NCBI GenBank assembly: GCA_018240785.1
Contig: JAFEFC010000033.1
Location: 1 to 64,000 of the forward strand
Reading direction: 5' to 3'
Source of the DNA: Pseudomonadota bacterium
Lineage (GTDB): Bacteria; Pseudomonadota; Gammaproteobacteria; Burkholderiales; Rhodocyclaceae
Length of the DNA stretch: 64,000 nucleotides
Shown: piece after piece, positions 28,213-36,932 of the stretch
Numbering within the stretch: position 1 is the stretch's first letter
Layout: the number at the start of each line of letters is the position of its first letter
Notes under the pieces: model-generated
Told to the model about the DNA's origin: nothing
The model's database searches: none
Seen by the model: the letters and a program-made list of their open reading frames with translations, nothing else
Translations under genes and position numbers: made by a program

Positions 28213-29406
28213 ATGTCGTCGCCCCTCGTCATCCTGATCCTGTCCCTGCTGCTCGGCCTGCAGCCGATCACCACCGATCTTTACCTGCCGGCGCTGCCCG
28301 CCCTGACCGAGGCTTTCGGCACCGTGCCGGCCCGTGCGCAACTGACGCTCACCGCGCTGTTGCTCGCTTTCGGCCTGTCGCAACTGGTGTGGGGGCCGGT
28401 GTCGGACGTGGTGGGGCGGCGCAAGGTGCTGCTGGTCGGACTGGCCGGCTACACGCTGGCGGCGGTCGGCAGCGCGCTGGCCGCGTCGATCGAGGCGCTG
28501 GTGGTGTGGCGCACGGTGCAGGGCGCCTGCATGGGCGCGGGCACCGTATGTGCGCGTGCCATCGTGCGCGACCTCTATGCGCCGGAGCAGGGCGCACGTG
28601 CGATGAGCAAGGGCCTGTCGGGGCTGGGCGTGGCCGCCTGCCTGAGCCCGCCACTGGGCGGCCTGGTCGCCGAGTTGTTCGGCTGGCGTGTGGCGCTGAT
28701 GTTGCTGGTGCTGTTCGGGGCGGCCACGCTGTTCGTGATCGCGCGCCATTTCGACGAGACACTGCAGGAGCGGCATCCGGAGGCGCTGCGACCGGCCTTG
28801 CTGGCAGGCATGGTGGGCCACATCCTGGGCAACGGCACCTTCTGGGCCTTCACGCTGCTGTCTTCCGCTTCGTTCGGTGGCCTGTTCAGCTTTCTGGCTT
28901 CGTCTTCCTTCGTCTTCATCAGGCTGTTCGGCTTTTCCTCGACGGCCTACGGCATGGTGTTGCTGTCGCTGTCGGCCTTCTACATCAGCGGCACCATGCT
29001 GTGCCGGCGCATGTTGCTGCGCATCGGCGTGAAGGGCGCGGTGCGGGTGGGCGGGCTGCTGTCCCTGTGCGGCGGCGGGCTGATGGCTGCGCTGCTGCTG
29101 GCGGGCGTGAACAGCCCGTGGGCGGTGATGGCGCCGGCGTGGATCTACATGCTGGGCCACGGCATCCACCAGCCCTGCGGGCAGAGCGGGGCGATCGGCC
29201 CCTTTCCCCGCGCCGCCGGCGCCGCTTCGGCCCTTGCCGGCTTCCTGATGATGGTGGTGGCGTTCGGCGCCGGCAGCTGGATGGGAGCGCACATGGACGG
29301 CACGGCGGCGCCGCTGATCGAGGGCATGGCGTTCTGGAGCGTCACGGTGGCACTGGTGGCGTGGATCCTGGTGCAGCGCGCCGGCCCCCGGGCAGTATCG
29401 CGTTGA
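28213..29406 (+). CDS. Bcr/CflA-type multidrug efflux MFS transporter
   Basis: 397 residues with about twelve membrane helices. The N-terminal helix TTDLYLPALPAL is the hallmark of the Bcr/CflA drug-resistance group, followed by the motif A loop GPVSDVVGRRKVLL and a motif C-like stretch GLGVAACLSPPLGG. It would export drugs or small metabolites using the proton gradient from the inner membrane. The MarR-type regulator at 29537 follows in the same direction after 130 bases and may control it or a downstream target. An AT-rich stretch at 28117-28190 upstream (including CATAAAAT) probably contains its promoter. Confidence 0.88.
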   Translation: MSSPLVILILSLLLGLQPITTDLYLPALPALTEAFGTVPARAQLTLTALLLAFGLSQLVWGPVSDVVGRRKVLLVGLAGYTLAAVGSALAASIEALVVWRTVQGACMGAGTVCARAIVRDLYAPEQGARAMSKGLSGLGVAACLSPPLGGLVAELFGWRVALMLLVLFGAATLFVIARHFDETLQERHPEALRPALLAGMVGHILGNGTFWAFTLLSSASFGGLFSFLASSSFVFIRLFGFSSTAYGMVLLSLSAFYISGTMLCRRMLLRIGVKGAVRVGGLLSLCGGGLMAALLLAGVNSPWAVMAPAWIYMLGHGIHQPCGQSGAIGPFPRAAGAASALAGFLMMVVAFGAGSWMGAHMDGTAAPLIEGMAFWSVTVALVAWILVQRAGPRAVSR

Positions 29407-29536
29407 GACGCACGAGCGTCTGCAGTTGCGGCGCCGTGCTCGCCGGCGGGAGCGAGGGGATATACTTCCACATTGAAATGATTCCGCAGGCTGTGCCGCT
29501 TCGCGGCAACCAGACGCGCCACCGACCGACGCAACC

Positions 29537-30007
29537 ATGACCACGAGAAAAACCAATCGCTTCCTGCCCGACAGCGAATCTTTCCGCTACGAGGACTTCC
29601 CCTTCTACTGGCTCGCGCGGGTACATGCCACCTATGCGCTCGAGATGGAGCGGGTGCTGAAGAAGCTGGGTACCGATATCCCGACCCGGCGCGTGCTGAT
29701 GATGCTGCGCCTGCACGGCACGGTGAGCGTGTCGGAGCTGTCGACCCATTCCGTCATCAAGCTATCTACGCTGACCCGCATCATCCAGCGCATGCGCGAC
29801 GAGGCCCTGGTCGAGACGCGCACCAATGCTGAGGACGCGCGCATCACCGACGTGTCCATCACGCCCAAGGGCGAGGAACTCGCCGATCGCATCCAGCAGG
29901 CGACACGCAAGATCTTCGCAAAGGGCTATCAGGGCCTGACCGAGGCGCAACTTGCCAGGTTCACCGAGACCCTGCAGGTGATCTTCAAGAACTTCACCGA
30001 CGACTGA
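29537..30007 (+). CDS. MarR family transcriptional regulator
   Basis: 156 residues, the usual MarR length. The winged helix-turn-helix runs from about 50 to 120: RRVLMMLRLHGTVSVSELS is the first part, IKLSTLTRIIQRMRDEALVE the recognition helix, and TNAEDARITDVSITPKGEEL the wing with the conserved D-x-R. Flanking helices provide dimerisation. MarR proteins usually repress efflux or catabolic genes and release DNA on binding a phenolic or carboxylate ligand. Located between the efflux gene and a convergent gene of unknown function, it most plausibly regulates the Bcr/CflA transporter or itself; the 130-base gap upstream would hold its operator. Confidence 0.92.
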   Translation: MTTRKTNRFLPDSESFRYEDFPFYWLARVHATYALEMERVLKKLGTDIPTRRVLMMLRLHGTVSVSELSTHSVIKLSTLTRIIQRMRDEALVETRTNAEDARITDVSITPKGEELADRIQQATRKIFAKGYQGLTEAQLARFTETLQVIFKNFTDD

Positions 30008-30034
30008 TATCGCCAGCGCCCTTGGGCGCGGCTG

Positions 30035-30595
30035 TCAGCCTTCGAAGTCGTCGCACTGGCCGGCCGTCCGGCCCCGGACCCTGTTGCGGTAAGCGTCCGG
30101 CGCCGGGCGGTTCCCTTCACATTGAAGATTGCCGCCGATGCGGTTCTGACCGATCGAGAGCGCGCCGCGGTTGCCGACCGCCTGCAGGTTGCCGGCGATT
30201 GCATTGCGACCGACACGCATCTCGCCGCGGTTGCCGTCGAGCTGAAGGTTGCCGCCGATGCGCGACTCCGTCAGCCTGATCTCGTGCGTGCGGTGCACCT
30301 GCACGTTGCCGCGTACCGTCGAGTCGGCGGTGAGTTCCAAACGTTCGGCGCGGTTCGCCTGCAGATTGCCGGCGATGTGCGCGCCGCGAACTTCCAGCGC
30401 TGCGCCCTCCTCGACGCGCACGTTGCCGCGCACCGCGGTGCCGTCCAGCACGCACCGCTCGCCCTGGGGAACGACGAGATCGTCGACGTCGATGTCTTCC
30501 ACATAGCCGATGCAGGTAGCCCGCTCCGCCCAGGCCGGTGATGTGGCGAGGCCGGATGCCGTGATGAAGGCCGCCAACAGAATCTTGCTGCGCAT
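30035..30595 (-). CDS. Small secreted beta-solenoid protein with about 20-residue repeats
   Basis: 186 residues from the ATG at 30595 (GGAAG just upstream). Residues 1-22 are a signal peptide (ILLAAFITASGLATSPAWA). After CIGYVEDIDVDDLVVP and a Cys, the chain is built from about six tandem repeats of 19-20 residues with the core [IV]-x-G-N-[LV]-[QR]-x-x-x-N-R-x-x-L: RGNVRVEE, AGNLQANR, RGNVQVHR, GGNLQLDG, AGNLQAVG, GGNLQCEG. The DNA shows the same 60-base period. Such spacing predicts a right-handed beta-helix, as in bactofilins or pectin-lyase-like proteins, here exported. Cysteines at both ends may form disulfide caps. No catalytic pattern is visible. A gene of unknown function; possibly an envelope scaffold. 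Confidence 0.8.
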   Translation of the reverse strand: MRSKILLAAFITASGLATSPAWAERATCIGYVEDIDVDDLVVPQGERCVLDGTAVRGNVRVEEGAALEVRGAHIAGNLQANRAERLELTADSTVRGNVQVHRTHEIRLTESRIGGNLQLDGNRGEMRVGRNAIAGNLQAVGNRGALSIGQNRIGGNLQCEGNRPAPDAYRNRVRGRTAGQCDDFEG

Positions 30596-30761
30596 GAGTC
30601 TTCCGCCTTGAGTAGATTCCATGCGCCGTGACCGGGCAAACCCGGGGCCACGACGCTGACGGGGTGGAAGGGTACATGCGGGCGCCGGCCGCGGCGGGCT
30701 GGAACTGTTGCGAAGCATTGCCGCGCTGCGGCGCCGGTTCAGTACGCGCCGGGTGTGCGCA

Positions 30762-30860
30762 TCAGGCAGCGGCGGGCAGCGGGAAATTGACTGCGATCTT
30801 GATCCCGTCCGGGGCGTCGAACAGCAAGTGGAACATGCCGTACGCGCGCAGCGGCCGCCA
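30762..30860 (-). pseudogene. Possible 3' remnant of a VOC/glyoxalase-like gene
   Basis: The last 33 codons of an otherwise featureless minus-strand frame read like the end of a VOC-superfamily protein: YGMFHLLFDAPDGIKIAVNF, with the F-x-x-P-D-G-[IV]-x-[IV]-x-[VI]-N pattern that closes many glyoxalase-fold domains. Upstream, the frame loses all resemblance and no start or ribosome binding site is visible. It could be a decayed gene end left by a deletion, or a chance match in GC-rich DNA. Confidence 0.35.
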
Positions 30861-30917
30861 TTGGGCTTGAAGTCGCGGCCGCATCCTCATCCAGGCGGTC
30901 GGCTTTTCTGCAACATT

Positions 30918-30951
30918 CATTTTCGAGAATGTGTAAAATCTCGAGAAAATG
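30918..30951. promoter_or_regulatory. Inverted repeat overlapping a putative -10 element, upstream of the MHS transporter
   Basis: CATTTTCGAGA (30918-30928) faces TCTCGAGAAAATG (30939-30951), an imperfect inverted repeat with a two-base offset in one arm. TAAAAT at 30934-30939 lies between the arms and fits a sigma-70 -10 hexamer. A repressor bound here would cover the promoter. The ATG of the transporter is 60 bases further on. Confidence 0.4.
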
Positions 30952-31011
30952 GGCCGGGCCACCCAGTCTCCAGCTATCTGTCGCCGCACCCCATACGCAA
31001 GGGAAAACCCA

Positions 31012-32337
31012 ATGAATCAAGCCTCCGCGGGCGTCAGCGCCCTACCGATCACTTCGACCGAGGACGTCGGCCAGCGTACCCGCATGCGCGCGCTGGCGGG
31101 CAGCGCCATCGGCAGTGCGGTGGAGTGGTACGACTACTTCCTGTACGGCACCATGGCCAGCATCATCTTCGGCCGCCTGTTCTTTCCGTCGGCAGACAAG
31201 ACCACCGAAACCCTGCTGTCCCTGGCCTCGTTTGCGCTCGCCTTCGTCGTGCGGCCGCTGGGCGGCATCCTGTTCAGCCACATCGGCGACAGGATCGGAC
31301 GCAAGAAGACGCTGGTGATGACGCTGTCGCTGATGGGTGCATCCACCGCGGGCATGGGCCTGCTGCCCGATCACGCCGCCATCGGCGTGTGGGCCGGCGT
31401 CCTGCTCACGCTGCTGCGACTGATCCAGGGCCTCGCGCTGGGCGGCGAATGGGGTGGCGGCCTGCTGCTGGCGGTGGAATACGCGCCCAAGGCCAAGCGG
31501 GGCTTCTACGGCGCGGTGCCGCAGGTGGGGGCGCTGATCGGCCTCGCGCTGGGCAACTTCACCGTGGCCGGCATGAACGCGATCCTGACCGAGGAGCAGT
31601 TCCTGTCGTGGGGCTGGCGCATTCCGTTCCTGCTGTCGATCCTGCTGGTGCTGTTCGGCCTGTGGGTGCGCAAGGCGGTCGATGAGACGCCGTCGTTTCA
31701 GAAAGTGCGTGCTGCCGGCCACACCGCCAAGCTGCCGATCGCCGAGACGCTGAGCAAGCACGGCAGGGCGGTGCTGGTCACCATCGGCGCCAAGTTCATC
31801 GAGACCTCCACCTTCTTCCTGTTCGCCACCTTCACCGTGTCCTACGCGGTGTCGCTCGGCTACACGCGGGCGCAGGCGCTCAACGCGGTGCTCATCGCCG
31901 CCCTGGTGGCAATCCCGGTGATGCTGTTCATGGGTGCGCTGTCGGACCGCATCGGCCGCAAGAAGCTGTTCGCCATCGGCACCGTGCTGGTGATGATCTA
32001 CATCCTTCCCTTCCTGTGGATGGTGAACCAGAAGGATCCGCTGCTGCTGACCATCGCCACCGTCGTCGGCTTCGGCGTCATCTGGTCGATGTACGGCGCG
32101 GTGCTGGGCACCTTCTTCGCCGAGAGCTATACCGCCGACGTGCGCTACACCGGTGCTTCGCTCGGCTACCAGATCGGCGCGGCGCTGGTCGGCGGCCCCG
32201 CGCCGCTGATCGCCACTGCCCTGCTGGCGGCTTATGCCAGCTATGTGCCGGTGGGCATCTTCATCATCGTCTGCGGCCTGATTTCGCTGCTGGCGATCTC
32301 CTTCGCCAAGGAGCGGGCGGGCGCCGATCTGGACTGA
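31012..32337 (+). CDS. MHS-family metabolite:H+ symporter (MFS)
   Basis: 441 residues from the ATG at 31012. Helix 1 has the MHS signature SAIGSAVEWYDYFLYGTMA, with the Glu-Trp-Tyr-Asp-[FY] core shared by ProP, KgtP and ShiA. The helix 2-3 loop reads FSHIGDRIGRKK and the matching loop in the second half reads GALSDRIGRKKLF. RLIQGLALGGEWGGG is the helix 4 motif. It imports a carboxylate, betaine or related metabolite with protons across the inner membrane; the substrate cannot be told. It is a single gene behind a possible operator (30918-30951). No catabolic gene is adjacent. Confidence 0.9.
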   Translation: MNQASAGVSALPITSTEDVGQRTRMRALAGSAIGSAVEWYDYFLYGTMASIIFGRLFFPSADKTTETLLSLASFALAFVVRPLGGILFSHIGDRIGRKKTLVMTLSLMGASTAGMGLLPDHAAIGVWAGVLLTLLRLIQGLALGGEWGGGLLLAVEYAPKAKRGFYGAVPQVGALIGLALGNFTVAGMNAILTEEQFLSWGWRIPFLLSILLVLFGLWVRKAVDETPSFQKVRAAGHTAKLPIAETLSKHGRAVLVTIGAKFIETSTFFLFATFTVSYAVSLGYTRAQALNAVLIAALVAIPVMLFMGALSDRIGRKKLFAIGTVLVMIYILPFLWMVNQKDPLLLTIATVVGFGVIWSMYGAVLGTFFAESYTADVRYTGASLGYQIGAALVGGPAPLIATALLAAYASYVPVGIFIIVCGLISLLAISFAKERAGADLD

Positions 32338-32392
32338 CGCACGCCGGCAGGCGTGAAGTCTGCGGCTCGATTGCGAAAGCTCCGCCGCAGGC

Positions 32393-33136
32393 TCACAGCC
32401 TGCCGATGCGCATGTTGATCGGCCAGGTGATGGGGCGCGCGACATCCGCGTCGCCCCAGGCCTTCGCGATGTCTTCGGCGAGGGCCTGCAGCAGTGCGTC
32501 ACGCCCGGCCTCGCGCGCCCGGCGGACGGCCGACCAGGTCTGCACATAGCCGAGCAGCTCGTGCAGGCGCCACTGCAGGCGGATCTCCATCGCCGGCGCG
32601 CGAAACTCGTCGAACGGGAAATCGAGCGTCGCATAGCCCGAATCCACCATTTGCCGCTCGGCGGGCCAGTACGGGCCGATCTCCTGCCAGTAGAACTGCT
32701 TGAAGCGCGCGTCGAGCGCAGGCTCCAGCGCCGGCACGCCGTAGCTCACCAGCGCGAGCACCGCACCCTCCACCGCCACGCGCCGCGCCTCGCCGTAGAA
32801 GGCGGGCAGGTCGAACCAGTGTGCCGCCTGCGCGGCGGTGATCAGGCTGGCGCTGCGGTCGGCGAGCGGCAGCCGTTCGGCCGGCGCGCACTGGTAGCGG
32901 ATGCGCTCGTGCCGCGCGGCATTGGCGATCTGGTCGGCACTCGGGTCGAGCCCGATCACCGTGTCGAAGTGCTCGGCGAGAAGCCGCGTCAATTGTCCGT
33001 TGCCGCAGCCCACGTCGAGGGCAAGTCGACGATCCGGCGCCACCGAGGCGAGGAACGCAGCCAACTGCGACGGATATTCAGGGCGAAACCGTGCGTAGGC
33101 CTGTCCGCCCTGGTCGAACCAGTTTCTGGGTGTCAT
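32393..33136 (-). CDS. Class I SAM-dependent methyltransferase
   Basis: 247 residues from the ATG at 33136, chosen because MTPRNWFDQGGQAYARFRP is the usual opening of this family; an upstream start at 33163 would add nine residues. Motif I reads ALDVGCGNGQLT (SAM glycine-rich loop) and the acidic residue after strand 2 is in VIGLDPSADQI. Motif IV, ITAAQAAHWFDLPAFYGEARRV, matches the trans-aconitate/Tam-like and UbiE-like group (Q-A-x-H-W-[FM]-D). It is cytoplasmic. The natural substrate is unknown; small carboxylates are possible. It runs in the same direction as the pirin gene upstream on this strand, about 146 bases away. Confidence 0.88.
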   Translation of the reverse strand: MTPRNWFDQGGQAYARFRPEYPSQLAAFLASVAPDRRLALDVGCGNGQLTRLLAEHFDTVIGLDPSADQIANAARHERIRYQCAPAERLPLADRSASLITAAQAAHWFDLPAFYGEARRVAVEGAVLALVSYGVPALEPALDARFKQFYWQEIGPYWPAERQMVDSGYATLDFPFDEFRAPAMEIRLQWRLHELLGYVQTWSAVRRAREAGRDALLQALAEDIAKAWGDADVARPITWPINMRIGRL

Positions 33137-33282
33137 GCTCAGATTCAAGACATTCACCAGCACGACCCCGACCGCGTCGCGCTGCAGGGAGTCGGTGATC
33201 CGGGTGAGGTCAAGGGCCTGCCCTTGCGCAAGCGTCGGTCCTTGAAGCGGACCTCGATGATGCCATCGCGGCGCGGCAGGAG

Positions 33283-34002
33283 TCAGTAATGCGGCGTCTC
33301 GTTCGGCCGCAGGTCGAACAGCAGCACTTCGGCCCGATCGCCGTTGGCGAAGTCGATGGTGCGCGGATGGCGCAGCTTCACCGCGTCGCCCGCCGACAGG
33401 CGCTGGCCGTTGATGTCGATTGCGCCGCGCGCGACATGGACGTAGGCGTAACGGGGTTCAGCGAAGCCGACGCTGTGCCGCTCGTCGCCATCGAACAGCC
33501 CGGCATGGACGCGGACGTCCTGATGCACTGACAGCGAGCCGTCCGCGGCGTCGGGCGAGATGACCAGCCGCAAGCGGCCGCGCTTTTCCTCGGGGGTGAA
33601 GTGACGCTGCTGATAGCGGGGTTCGACGCCCTTGCGGTCGGGTACGATCCAGATCTGCAGGAAATGCACGAGCTCCTCGCGCGAGGCGTTGTATTCGCTG
33701 TGACGCACGCCGCTGCCGGCGCTCATCATCTGCACATCGCCCGGACGGATCACCGAGCCGGTGCCCATCGAGTCCTTGTGTTCGAGTGCGCCGTCGAGGA
33801 CGTAGGAGAAGATTTCCATGTCGCGGTGGCCGTGCGTGTCGAAACCGCGACCGGGGCGCACGCGATCCTCGTTGATCACCAGCAGGTCGGAGAACCCCAT
33901 GTGCTTGGGGTCGTAGTAGCTGCCGAAGGAGAAACTGTGCAGCGAATGCAGCCAGCCGAAGTTCGCCAGGCCGCGTTCGGCGGCCGGTCTGAGTTCCATC
34001 AT
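33283..34002 (-). CDS. Pirin family protein (YhhW/YhaK type)
   Basis: 239 residues from the ATG at 34002 (a second ATG follows at once); AGGAGG is 8 bases upstream. The length and the start FGWLHSLHSFSFGSYYDPKH are typical of the short bicupin group including E. coli YhhW, a quercetin 2,3-dioxygenase in vitro. Metal ligands are in FDTHGHRDMEIFSYVL and SAGSGVRHSEYN, with a Glu between them. It is divergent from a LysR regulator across 115 bases, the classical layout in which the regulator controls the enzyme gene. It may handle a quinone or flavonoid-like electrophile; that is inference. Confidence 0.93.
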   Translation of the reverse strand: MMELRPAAERGLANFGWLHSLHSFSFGSYYDPKHMGFSDLLVINEDRVRPGRGFDTHGHRDMEIFSYVLDGALEHKDSMGTGSVIRPGDVQMMSAGSGVRHSEYNASREELVHFLQIWIVPDRKGVEPRYQQRHFTPEEKRGRLRLVISPDAADGSLSVHQDVRVHAGLFDGDERHSVGFAEPRYAYVHVARGAIDINGQRLSAGDAVKLRHPRTIDFANGDRAEVLLFDLRPNETPHY

Positions 34003-34117
34003 GTGCGCGTCCTCCTCGTCGTCTGCGTCTGGGCGATTGCGATGGGCGTACTCTAGTCGGCTGCCGTGTAGCGAAATAGACCACAATCGACAAATCACCA
34101 TTGCCACAGAAGCAACA

Positions 34118-35008
34118 ATGAACCGACTGGATGCGATGAATCTCTTCGTGCGGGTGGCCGATCTGGGCAGCTTTGCGGCGGTGGCCAACCAGTTCGGTGT
34201 GGCGCGCTCGGTGGTGACGCGCCAGATCGCGGCGCTCGAGGAGCATCTGGGCGTGAAACTGATGGTGCGCACGACGCGGCATCTGACGCTGACCACGGCT
34301 GGAACGAGCTATCTGCAGAAATGCCGCACCATCCTGGACCTCATCGACGTCGCCGAGGCCGACGTGATGGAAGAGCGACTGACCCCGCGCGGCAACCTGC
34401 GCGTCAGCCTGCCGCTGAGTTTCGGTCTCAAGCGCATCGCGCCCTTGCTGCCGGACTTCCTCAAGCGCTACCCCGACATCAGCCTCGCGCTGGATTTCAC
34501 CGACCGCCACGTCAATCTGATCGACGAAGGCGTCGACCTGTCCATCCGCATCACGGCGCGGCTCGATCCAGGCGATGTCGCGCGCAAGCTCAGCGAAATG
34601 CGCCTGCTGGCGGTCGCCTCGCCCGCCTATCTGGCGCAGCACGGGCGCCCGGCGGATCCGTCCGAGTTGTCGGCGCACGCCTGCCTGGGCTACTCACCGA
34701 AGGCGAACAACCGCCCGTTGACCTTCCAGATCGACGGCCAGACGGAGAACATCTACCTGCCCTTCCGCCTGCAGGCCAACAACGGCGATGCGCTGGCCGA
34801 AGCCGCCGCGCAGGGGCTGGGCATCACGCTGCAGCCGGATTTCATCGTCGCCGACTACCTGGCCAGCGGTGCGCTCGAAGCCGTGCTCGAGCACTTCGCG
34901 CCGCCGCCGTTGGGCATCTACGCGATGCTGCCGAGCAACCGCTACCTGCCGCACCGTGTGCGGGCGCTGATCGACTTCCTCGCCGCTGCACTGGGGCAGG
35001 GCGCCTGA
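34118..35008 (+). CDS. LysR family transcriptional regulator
   Basis: 296 residues from the ATG at 34118. The N-terminal winged helix-turn-helix (about 1-60) is standard: MNLFVRVADLGSFAAVANQF, then RSVVTRQIAALEEHLGVKL and RTTRHLTLTTAG. The effector domain (about 90-290) has the type I PBP-like pattern with RVSLPLSFGLKRIAPLLPDF and DLSIRITARLDPGD. It is of the CrgA/DmlR-like group, which often regulates a divergent oxidoreductase or pirin. The 115 bases between it and the pirin gene are the probable target; I could not define a clear T-N11-A box. Confidence 0.93.
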   Translation: MNRLDAMNLFVRVADLGSFAAVANQFGVARSVVTRQIAALEEHLGVKLMVRTTRHLTLTTAGTSYLQKCRTILDLIDVAEADVMEERLTPRGNLRVSLPLSFGLKRIAPLLPDFLKRYPDISLALDFTDRHVNLIDEGVDLSIRITARLDPGDVARKLSEMRLLAVASPAYLAQHGRPADPSELSAHACLGYSPKANNRPLTFQIDGQTENIYLPFRLQANNGDALAEAAAQGLGITLQPDFIVADYLASGALEAVLEHFAPPPLGIYAMLPSNRYLPHRVRALIDFLAAALGQGA

Positions 35009-35128
35009 ACACGCTGGCGGCGCTTCGCGGGCGGGCGGGCAAACTCGCGGCGGCGCCGGGAGCGAGCCAAGCCCGCCGCATCCGTGACCGATTCGGCGTG
35101 ACGGCCATCCTGCGGGGCGGCCTGCTCG

Positions 35129-36505
35129 TCACCCGGCAGGCGGAGCGCCCGGCCCGGCCGATCGCGACGGCTGGCGCATCAGCACGAATTCTTCTGCCGC
35201 CGTCGGATGGACGGCGATGGTGCGATCGAAATCGCGCTTGGTCGCGCCGCAGGTCAGGGCGACTGCAAGGCTCTGCACGATTTCCGGTGCATCGGCGCCG
35301 ATCATGTGGATGCCCAGCACACGGTCGCTGAGGCCGTCGACCACCAGCTTCATGTAGCTGCGTGCGTCGCTGCCGGCGAAGGCCGTCTTCATCGGGCGGA
35401 AGTCCGACTCGTAAACATCCACCGGGCCGAGCTTCATGGCGTCGGCCTCGGACAGCCCGACCGTGGCGATCGGCGGATCGGTGAACACCGCGCTGGCCAC
35501 GGTGCGGTGGTCCACCCGGACGTGCCTGCCGCCGAACTCGGTGTCGGCGAACGCGCGGCCTTCGGCGATCGCCACCGGCGTCAGGTTCACGCGGTCGGTC
35601 ACGTCACCGATCGCCCAGATGCCGGGCGCGCTGCTGCGGCTGTCGGCGTCCACCGCGACGGCGCCGCCGGCGGTGAGGCGCACACCCGCTTCCTCCAGCC
35701 CCAGCCCTGCGGTGTTCGGTCGCCGGCCGGTGGCGTTGAGCGCGGCGTCGGCGGTCAGCACCGAGCCATCGGTCCGCTGCAGCGCAAAGCCCGACTCGCC
35801 GCGGTGCAACGCCTTCAGCCCTACTCCGGCAGCCAGCGTGATGCCGCGCGCTTCCAGCGCCTGTGCCAGCCGCGTGCACAAGTCGGTATCGAAGCCGCGA
35901 AGCGGATGGGCGCCGCGGTAGGCGACGGTGACCTTCGCACCCAGACCCGCCAGGATGCTGGCGAACTCCATCGCGATGTAGCCGCCGCCGATGACGATCA
36001 GCGACTGCGGCACTTCACGCAGGTTCAGCACGTCGTTGGACGTCATCGCCAGTTCGAGTCCGGGCAGGGCGCCATGTGCCGGCGCGCCCCCGGTCGCGAT
36101 CAGGATGCGACCCGCGCGCACCGTGCGTCCGTCGATGTCGACCGTATCGGGGGCCAGCAGGCGCGCGCGGCCCGGCACCAGCTCGACGCCGCCGTCGGCC
36201 AGCATCTTGCGGTAGATGCCTTCCAGACGATCGATCTCGCGTGCCTTGGCGTCCGCCCAGCGCGACATCTCGAAGCGGCCGCCGACATCGGTCCAGCCAT
36301 AGCCCGCCGCCTCCTGCAGCGCCTGGGCGTAACCCGCGGCGTACATCATCAGCTTCTTGGGCACGCAGCCGCGGATCACGCAGGTGCCGCCCACGCGGTC
36401 GGCCTCGGCGATCAGCACGCGCGCGCCATGCACCGCCGCCCGCCGCGACGCCGCCACACCTCCGGAACCGGCGCCGATGACGATCAGGTCGAATTGCTCG
36501 TTCAC
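35129..36505 (-). CDS. gor: Glutathione-disulfide reductase
   Basis: 458 residues. The start is the GTG at 36505 because AAGGAG lies 7 bases upstream; the TTG at 36523 would overlap that site. It reduces oxidised glutathione with NADPH in the cytoplasm. The FAD motif IGAGSGGVAASRRAA opens the chain, and the redox pair Cys42/Cys47 sits in GGTCVIRGCVPKK. The NAD(P) domain has IGGGYIAMEF; the FAD-closing motif is GIWAIGDVT, and the C-terminal His-Glu pair is in VHPTAAEEFVLM. The sequence resembles the shorter plant/cyanobacterial-type Gor common in proteobacteria. It stands alone with a 427-base gap upstream. Confidence 0.93.
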   Translation of the reverse strand: MNEQFDLIVIGAGSGGVAASRRAAVHGARVLIAEADRVGGTCVIRGCVPKKLMMYAAGYAQALQEAAGYGWTDVGGRFEMSRWADAKAREIDRLEGIYRKMLADGGVELVPGRARLLAPDTVDIDGRTVRAGRILIATGGAPAHGALPGLELAMTSNDVLNLREVPQSLIVIGGGYIAMEFASILAGLGAKVTVAYRGAHPLRGFDTDLCTRLAQALEARGITLAAGVGLKALHRGESGFALQRTDGSVLTADAALNATGRRPNTAGLGLEEAGVRLTAGGAVAVDADSRSSAPGIWAIGDVTDRVNLTPVAIAEGRAFADTEFGGRHVRVDHRTVASAVFTDPPIATVGLSEADAMKLGPVDVYESDFRPMKTAFAGSDARSYMKLVVDGLSDRVLGIHMIGADAPEIVQSLAVALTCGATKRDFDRTIAVHPTAAEEFVLMRQPSRSAGPGAPPAG

Positions 36506-36932
36506 TCGGGGTCTCCTTTGCACTTGAGCCGTGGACGCGCGAAGCCGGCTGGGCTCACGACCGATAGCCGGCTGTGAGGGTGGGGTGCCAGCGTGGGCGG
36601 GGCATGGACCACACTAACCATCCACGGGCCGGCCGGGAAACCGGTCGGCCATCCATCCGCCTTCGCGCCTGCGCTCCACACGAGTGGTGCGCGCCGGTCA
36701 CATCCTCCGGCATGTATCGGCTGCCTCGGAATCGCCAAGTCCGGTCACAGGGGCGCGTCCCTACCGGTTTCGCGCCGCGCTCACCGCCCGCAGTCTAGGC
36801 CGAATGGCGCCGTGATGTCAGCGGTTGTCTCGCGTGGCGACTGGCGCGGCGGCGCGAGCTGTCGCAGGCGCAGATGGTGAAACTGCCTGCGACAGGCGCA
36901 AGGTGAAGTGCCGGTCGTCTCCCTTTTCGACA
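36506..36932. other. Intergenic region, no gene seen
   Basis: 427 bases between gor and the DUF1345 gene (both minus strand). It should hold the gor promoter next to 36505. A 46-base segment at 36755-36800 resembles another at 38351-38396 (36 of 46 positions by hand alignment), perhaps a decayed dispersed repeat. No ORF here has a recognisable domain or ribosome binding site. Confidence 0.45.

Larger units (their letters stand above)
30596..31011. other. Intergenic region with a possible gene remnant and a promoter/operator
   Basis: 416 bases between the solenoid gene and the MHS transporter. It contains a possible 3' remnant of a VOC-type gene on the minus strand (30762-30860) and, at 30910-30951, AT-rich inverted repeats with a good -10 element. 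The part nearest the solenoid gene should hold that gene's promoter; I see nothing else in it. Confidence 0.5.
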
